DNA from: Chloroflexota bacterium
GTDB taxonomy: Bacteria; Chloroflexota; Dehalococcoidia; UBA2979
Direction of reading: 5' to 3'
Assembly: GCA_009843585.1 (NCBI GenBank)
Contig: VYDC01000260.1
Coordinates: 1-5,195, forward strand
Length of the DNA stretch: 5,195 nucleotides
Every line of letters starts with the position of its first letter. The first letter of the stretch is position 1. Shown in pieces: positions 1 to 3,162 of the stretch. Both the position numbers and the translations under genes were made by a program. The notes beneath the pieces are model-generated. The model saw nothing but the letters and a program-made list of their open reading frames with translations, was not told the DNA's origin and searched no databases.

Positions 1-3
1 GCG

Positions 4-611
4 CTACCCGGCGCCATCGGTCGTCCACGGGCGGGGTAGCGACCGGAGGAAGGACCAGAACTGGTCGAGGCGGGCGTCGAGCTCGACCCCTGGCCATACG
101 GGGGGTGGTCAGGACCGTACGGGCCGATCGCGACGGTCGCATCCGTCAGGGGCGGGACGAACGCCGCGAGCTGGGCCGGCCCTGCGCTGAGCAGGATGGC
201 GCGGGGCTCGGGGCGCGCGTACATCAGGTAGCGCGTGCGATTCGCGCGAGGCGCGATCATCACCGCGAGCTTGTGCGGCCGCGCCGCGGGGTCGGCCTCA
301 CCCACCATCGCGAGGAGACGGTCGAACGGCGCCTCCACGCCAGCCTCTCCGGCGCGCTGCCGGATGGCGTCGACGGTGTAGCTCCGCCCCTCCCGGCGCG
401 GCGGGCGCGTCTCCTCCCCGGTGACCTCACGGATCAGGAGACCGGAGCCACCCTCCCGCGCGAACACCTGGACGTCCACGATCCGCATCGGCACGCCGTA
501 GCCGCCCACGTACGCCGCGATTCGCTCCAGCCCGCCGTCCATGCCGATGCCGGCGCGGCTCACGCGCCACGGTGAGGCGCCGTCGATGCTCGACACGCCC
601 ACACCCGCCAT
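4..611 (-). CDS. Nuclease-associated-type hypothetical protein with an apparent frameshift
   Basis: From ATG 611 the frame reads 171 codons of convincing protein to about position 100. Residues 21-63 (GIGMDGGLERIAAYV, YGVPMRIVDVQVF, GLLIREV) give helix-strand-strand. I recall this pattern from the C-terminal part of restriction-endonuclease-like (DUF91/NucS-like) proteins. Residues 79-160 include a helix ending PFDRLLAMV, a strand segment MIAPRANRTRYLMYA and the segment ILLSAGPAQLAAFVPPL. No catalytic PD-(D/E)xK core is visible, so the nuclease link is weak and the N-terminal half may be lost. After a run of six C (minus strand, 105-100) the frame turns into Ser/Gly-rich text with no stop before the window edge. 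The neighbouring frame reads VELDARLDQFWSFLRSL and stops at TAG 6-4. One added C would join them into a 202-residue protein. This is a recent lesion, a sequencing error, or a programmed shift. It probably shares a transcript with the upstream 273-residue gene. Confidence 0.68.
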
Positions 612-620
612 GAGGCGATA

Positions 621-629
621 CTCCCCTCC
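621..629 (-). promoter_or_regulatory. Ribosome binding site of the last gene
   Basis: GGAGGGGAG on the minus strand ends nine bases before ATG 611 and supports that start. The frame stays open upstream, however, giving alternatives at GTG 671 (no good site) and TTG 692. The TTG has GGAGGG four bases before it and overlaps the preceding gene by 17 bases. Confidence 0.5.
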
Positions 630-675
630 GTGACGTGGCGCCCGGCGGAGGTCGACCAGATCGGCTCGCACGCAC

Positions 676-1497
676 CTACGCGCCGGCAGCAATGAACCCT
701 CCGTCTTGTGCCAGATGCACGAGTGACGCAGATAGCGCGACGGCGTCCCGTGCTTCATCAAGGCTGACATGTAGCGGCACGTCCTCGTCCACGATCCCGT
801 GGCGGTCCCACTGCGACCGCCAGAGCAGCCGCAGCATCGCCACGAGACGATGGACGTTCTCTTCGGGTCCATCCCCCTGGAACCGCACGCGGAACTTCGT
901 CGGCGCGCCTTCGATGTCTCTGATGAGCCCGCCGAGAGTGGTCCGCTTGTTTCTCGGCGACACTATGGGCTGGTAGCTGGCCTCCACGGCTTGAACCGCC
1001 GCGCGATAGGCACCCGACGCGTCGGGTCGGCGGCCCCACGCCTTCTGCCACGCATCCTCCAGGTAGCGACCCGGACGTCCCGGTGCGCCGACGACCCTCG
1101 CGACACCACGTTGCAGCGTGGCCTCAACGCGCCTCTGCAACCCGTGCGGTGTGGCCCGCCACGCCGATCTGCCCTCGGACAACAGCTGTTCGAGCTCCTC
1201 GCAATCCGTGGGGTCGACGCCTCCTTCAGCCAGCAGGTAGTCAATCACGTCCAAGGCTTGTTCAGCGTCCAACCCGCTCACGTGGATCGGTAGTGTGGTC
1301 CCGAAGGCGGCCTGCAGCCGAAGGTGTGGACGCCCCTCCCAGAAGCCGAACCTGTCCACCGGAGCAGACTGCCGCAGCCAGTCGTCCAGATGACCGCGAA
1401 GCCATGGGGGGATCCCCCCGTGCAGCGTCTCAATCGCCTGCGCGGCTTCCGGATCGTCTCGCGCGTGGCGCGGGAGCCAGCGATCTCGTTCGCCCAT
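676..1497 (-). CDS. Uncharacterised protein with possible Abi_C/HEPN-like C-terminal domain
   Basis: This 273-residue soluble protein belongs to no family I can name with certainty. Residues 15-115 are acidic, Trp/Leu-containing and mixed in structure. Residues 159-200 (DASGAYRAAVQAVEA, then SPRNKRTTLGGLI) form a helix, a turn and a second helix. Residues 214-273 are helical, with Arg227-x5-His233-Gly (RSQWDRHG) and a closing helix rich in Ala, Leu and Val. That order resembles the C-terminal domain of some abortive-infection proteins, which is HEPN-like. I recall similar proteins in actinobacterial genomes. An RNA-related or defence role would suit the neighbours, but this is inference. Codon use is looser than in the KAP gene, with AGA and several A/T-ending codons, possibly a sign of separate ancestry. 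The stop at 676 lies 64 bases from the next ATG, so co-transcription with the downstream gene is likely. Confidence 0.78.
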   Translation of the reverse strand: MGERDRWLPRHARDDPEAAQAIETLHGGIPPWLRGHLDDWLRQSAPVDRFGFWEGRPHLRLQAAFGTTLPIHVSGLDAEQALDVIDYLLAEGGVDPTDCEELEQLLSEGRSAWRATPHGLQRRVEATLQRGVARVVGAPGRPGRYLEDAWQKAWGRRPDASGAYRAAVQAVEASYQPIVSPRNKRTTLGGLIRDIEGAPTKFRVRFQGDGPEENVHRLVAMLRLLWRSQWDRHGIVDEDVPLHVSLDEARDAVALSASLVHLAQDGGFIAAGA

Positions 1498-1504
1498 GGC
1501 ACAA

Positions 1505-1511
1505 CTCCCCC
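1505..1511 (-). promoter_or_regulatory. Ribosome binding site of the 273-residue gene
   Basis: GGGGGAG on the minus strand lies seven bases before ATG 1497. It picks this ATG over the upstream in-frame ATG at 1779, which would add 94 Arg/Pro/Ala/Ser-rich residues with shadow-like composition. Confidence 0.65.
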
Positions 1512-1740
1512 GACGTGCCTGGCAGCCGCGCCCCATCGGCCGTAGAGGCGCCGGTGCCCGCCGAACCAGGTGACGGTCCGCCGCCCTCAGCGCCGCCGGA
1601 CACTGCGCCGGTCCTGAGACGCGCATCGCGGCGACCGCCCTTGATGCGGTAGGCGCCGAGGGTCTGCCCCCGGAACGGCGTGAGCAGCTCATCCGCGACG
1701 ACCGTGCTCGCGACCGTGTGTCGCGACCTCGACGCGTCAA

Positions 1741-1770
1741 GCCGCGACGGGGGCGCCGCAGTCGCGGCGC
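1741..1770 (-). terminator. Second hairpin with an overlapping alternative stem
   Basis: A perfect stem, GCGCCGC (1753-1759) with GCGGCGC (1764-1770), has a four-base loop. It overlaps an alternative perfect eight-base stem, GCCGCGAC (1741-1748) with GTCGCGGC (1761-1768). The two cannot form together. This may be part of a tandem terminator, or an attenuator-like switch in the leader of the downstream 273-residue gene. Confidence 0.38.
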
Positions 1771-1781
1771 TAGCTCCATGT

Positions 1782-1802
1782 CGGCGCACAGGCTCTGCGC
1801 CG
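1782..1802 (-). terminator. Hairpin after the SNase-like gene, possible terminator
   Basis: A perfect seven-base-pair stem, CGGCGCA (1782-1788) with TGCGCCG (1796-1802), has a seven-base loop and begins 14 bases after the nuclease stop codon. There is no U-run, but a second stem follows closely, which favours a GC-type terminator. Confidence 0.45.
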
Positions 1803-1816
1803 CCCGGCCGATGCCC

Positions 1817-2101
1817 CTAGCGCGGCGCCCGCCTCACCGCCTCCCGCATCGCCGCGTTCACCGAACGCCCGTCCACCCGCACGTTCGCGACCGGCCGACC
1901 GTACGTGTCCCGGGCGACCACTTCGACCTCGACCAGCTGTCTTCCGATCAGCTGCTCCAGCCGGCGCTTCGCAGCCTGGTAGCCGGGCTGCCTCTTCTCC
2001 GGCGCATTCACGCGGGCGAGTCGGACGGGACGCGTGCGCACGGCCGTCTCGAAGGTGTCGCCGTCGATCACGCGAGTGACGCGCTCCCTGCGCCTGGCCA
2101 C
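1817..2101 (-). CDS. Minimal staphylococcal-nuclease-like (SNase) domain protein
   Basis: This 94-residue protein belongs to the staphylococcal/thermonuclease (SNase, OB-fold) family, whose calcium-dependent members cut DNA and RNA. Residues 10-17 (RVIDGDTF) give Asp13 and Asp15, matching Asp19 and Asp21 of the S. aureus enzyme. Residues 26-35 (VRLARVNAPE) supply Arg27 (Arg35 equivalent) and Glu35 (Glu43, the general base). Residues 65-69 (DTYGR) supply Arg69 (Arg87 equivalent). The Asp40 calcium ligand is replaced by Asn32, a change I believe occurs in other bacterial homologues. The VRVDGRSVNAAM segment is typical of the family, but the chain stops about ten residues later, so the usual C-terminal helices are missing. 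There is no signal peptide, so it should act inside the cell, unlike secreted thermonucleases. Start GTG 2101 is supported by promoter and ribosome binding site. An ATG at 2203 would add an Arg-rich, shadow-like extension. Activity is plausible but unproven. Confidence 0.83.
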   Translation of the reverse strand: MARRRERVTRVIDGDTFETAVRTRPVRLARVNAPEKRQPGYQAAKRRLEQLIGRQLVEVEVVARDTYGRPVANVRVDGRSVNAAMREAVRRAPR

Positions 2102-2107
2102 CGCCGT

Positions 2108-2115
2108 CTCCCTTC
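2108..2115 (-). promoter_or_regulatory. Ribosome binding site of the SNase-like gene
   Basis: GAAGGGAG on the minus strand lies six bases before GTG 2101. Spacing and sequence are near ideal, and together with the promoter they fix the start at GTG. Confidence 0.65.
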
Positions 2116-2131
2116 GAGGGACGCGCCGCGC

Positions 2132-2160
2132 ACTATTGCTAACGCGGCAAGACCCGTCAA
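2132..2160 (-). promoter_or_regulatory. Sigma-70-type promoter for the SNase-like gene
   Basis: On the minus strand TTGACG (2160-2155, five of six to consensus) is followed by a 17-base spacer and AATAGT (2137-2132, four of six). This falls in one of the few AT-containing patches in the window. A start about seven bases downstream (near 2125) leaves a leader of about 24 bases before the Shine-Dalgarno and GTG at 2101. It argues against the longer ATG start at 2203, which lies upstream of the promoter. Confidence 0.62.
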
Positions 2161-2167
2161 CCGTCCG

Positions 2168-2181
2168 GGAGCGAACGCTCC
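2168..2181. repeat. Inverted repeat just upstream of the SNase promoter
   Basis: The arms GGAGCG (2168-2173) and CGCTCC (2176-2181) flank two bases. On the minus strand the repeat lies seven bases upstream of the -35 box of the nuclease promoter, where an activator or repressor could bind. The arms are short and no second copy is seen in the window, so the operator reading is tentative. Confidence 0.3.
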
Positions 2182-2303
2182 GGGGTCCGACGGGACCGGC
2201 CACGGGGAGCAGGCGAGGCGAACTCCGATGGACGCGCGCGGGAGGTCCGCATCGGAGCCGCCCCCGGCAGGGCGTGCGAGACGGTCGGCGGTTCCTCCCG
2301 CAT

Positions 2304-2340
2304 GAACGTGCGGCCTCGATGCCGAGAGAGGCCGGCGTTC
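2304..2340 (-). terminator. Long stem-loop downstream of the HEPN gene, possible terminator
   Basis: The outer arms GAACG (2304-2308) and CGTTC (2336-2340) enclose the inner arms CGGCCTC (2311-2317) and GAGGCCG (2328-2334). This gives 12 base pairs with a small internal loop and a 10-base terminal loop. It begins 15 bases after the HEPN stop. No T-run follows, so it could be a GC-type terminator, an mRNA-stabilising hairpin, or a DNA site. Confidence 0.4.
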
Positions 2341-2343
2341 CGC

Positions 2344-2356
2344 GATGCGTCGCATC
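2344..2356. repeat. Short perfect inverted repeat overlapping the HEPN stop codon
   Basis: The arms GATGCG and CGCATC flank a single base and cover the stop codon of the HEPN gene. The one-base centre makes it more plausible as a DNA dyad than as an RNA hairpin. In such GC-rich DNA it could be chance. Confidence 0.25.
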
Positions 2357-2945
2357 ACGGTCCGTCCGGATCGCCCAGCAGCGTCCGGCGCAGTCGGCTC
2401 GAGTGGGCCCTCGCCTCCGGCGCCGGATCTGCCGCGTCGGCGTGCCCGTCGAGCGCTCGCAGTAGGGTCACGTGGTGTCGGTGCAGGTCCTCGAGGAAGA
2501 CCCGGAAGGCGCCGTAGTTGATCCCGAGGCGCAACTCGATGGTCTCGCGGAGATCTCCGGCATCAAAGTGTGCCAGTCGCTTGTCGCGAAGAGCCCGGAG
2601 ATTCGTGCGCAGCTCCTCCCAACCGCTGAGCCACTCCTCCATGCCCCGAACGTCCGCGCCGGGCGCGAACTCCGGCGACTCTCTCGCGGCACGCAAGAGG
2701 TTCGGCAGGCTTGCCGTTCGCGTATCGCGGTCGACCGCGCTCGCGGCGTGCAGGAACATGTCGTTGGTCAGCGCCCTGGCCACGGGGCCGAAGAACGCCC
2801 GGTACGTCTCGAGCATGCGCCACGTCTCCGGATCACCGGCCAGGAAGAAGCTCTCGAGGATCGTCTGGTACGCCCGCGCCATGAACACGAGCTCGCCGTA
2901 GCCCGCGAGACGGGCCTCGTACTGCTCCCGGGCGGACGTCGCCAT
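2355..2945 (-). CDS. HEPN-domain protein resembling AbiU2
   Basis: This 196-residue, mostly helical soluble protein starts at ATG 2945, chosen for its ribosome binding site. The diagnostic segment is residues 120-126, RDKRLAH. It gives Arg120-x5-His126 with Asp after the Arg, matching the R-(polar)-x(3-5)-H active-site motif of HEPN RNases. Residues 67-85 (AASAVDRDTR, then LPNLL) resemble the helix in AbiU2-type HEPN proteins that precedes a variable loop. I see no signal peptide or membrane segment. AbiU2 takes its name from the lactococcal AbiU abortive-infection locus. Catalytic HEPN proteins cut RNA, often as toxins, so an RNase toxin or effector role is the best guess. No obvious small antitoxin gene is adjacent. 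It lies downstream of the KAP ATPase gene on the same strand. The last 25 or so residues are low-complexity and polar and may be disordered. The HEPN call is fairly firm; AbiU2 membership rests on pattern recognition. Confidence 0.82.
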   Translation of the reverse strand: MATSAREQYEARLAGYGELVFMARAYQTILESFFLAGDPETWRMLETYRAFFGPVARALTNDMFLHAASAVDRDTRTASLPNLLRAARESPEFAPGADVRGMEEWLSGWEELRTNLRALRDKRLAHFDAGDLRETIELRLGINYGAFRVFLEDLHRHHVTLLRALDGHADAADPAPEARAHSSRLRRTLLGDPDGP

Positions 2946-3162
2946 GACTCCTCCACGCGCGGCGGGTCCCGGCCCATGCACGCCAGGCCCGGATGCGGCC
3001 AGCGCGGGACCGTGAGGCCGCCGCCGCCGCGGGCTCCCCTGGATTCCCCTGTCCCGCCGTCCATGCGATCCGCCGCCGGTGTCGCGCCGGTGCCGGGTGA
3101 CGGGAAGCCGGCGCCCGCCCCGGGGCCCGCGCCGCCCTCCGGCGGAACCCCCGCGCGTCCCG
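2946..3162. other. 217-base intergenic gap, extremely GC-rich
   Basis: This gap separates the KAP stop from the HEPN gene start. It contains small GC stems just after the KAP stop, for example CCGCC/GGCGG at 3132-3136 and 3141-3145, and a GGCGC/GCGCC pair spanning roughly 3110-3135. There is also a short CCG-repeat tract at 3018-3032. No T-run follows the stems, so they do not make a convincing intrinsic terminator. I see no sigma-70-type promoter for the HEPN gene. The long plus- and minus-strand open frames crossing the gap have shadow-like composition. Confidence 0.5.
2948..2954 (-). promoter_or_regulatory. Ribosome binding site fixing the HEPN gene start
   Basis: On the minus strand GGAGGAG lies two bases before ATG 2945; its GGAGG core is four bases away. 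It selects this ATG over an in-frame GTG at 2981, which has no comparable site and would add a Gly/Pro/Arg-rich, shadow-like N-terminus. Confidence 0.75.

Larger units (their letters stand above)
1498..1816 (-). other. 319-base gap with hairpins and an uncertain coding-like stretch
   Basis: This gap lies between the SNase-like gene and the next gene. Its upstream part holds two hairpins. A TTGACG hexamer (1740-1735) matches a -35 box, but no acceptable -10 lies 16-18 bases away. Between about 1740 and 1610 one minus-strand frame has nearly all G/C third positions and a balanced translation, including VVADELLTPFRGQTLGAYRI. It has no supported start, and composition drifts further downstream. 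It could be a gene remnant, an unannotated small gene, or chance. I recognise no family. Confidence 0.35.

Noticed and set aside
105..575. Plus-strand open frame of 156 codons
   Set aside because: It is antisense to the better-supported minus-strand gene at 4-611. Its translation is Arg/His/Ala-rich with no family pattern.
427..675. Minus-strand 82-codon frame starting at ATG 603 or upstream
   Set aside because: It overlaps the 611-start gene in another frame and reads as Arg/Gly-rich text with no recognisable motif.
1406..1419. 14-base perfect palindrome GGGGGGATCCCCCC
   Set aside because: It lies inside the 273-residue gene and encodes ordinary residues of the GGIPPW segment. There is no second copy or regulatory context, so coincidence is more likely.
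1735..1740. TTGACG as a promoter for the 273-residue gene
   Set aside because: No acceptable -10 lies at 16-18 bases, and the leader would be over 200 bases. It is noted only as a hexamer match.
1498..1779. 94-residue N-terminal extension of the 273-residue protein
   Set aside because: It is Arg/Pro/Ser-rich, typical of out-of-frame reading, and ATG 1497 has a well-placed GGGGGAG site.
2102..2203. 34-residue N-terminal extension of the SNase-like protein from ATG 2203
   Set aside because: The likely promoter (2160-2132) lies inside it, and GTG 2101 has a near-ideal ribosome binding site. The extension has no family match.
1718..2465. Plus-strand frames across the SNase gene
   Set aside because: They are antisense to a gene with clear catalytic motifs. 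Their composition is Arg/Pro/Ala-rich with no supporting signals.
3018..3032. CCG-repeat tract in the gap between the KAP and HEPN genes
   Set aside because: It is only four or so units in very GC-rich DNA. Nothing links it to a function.
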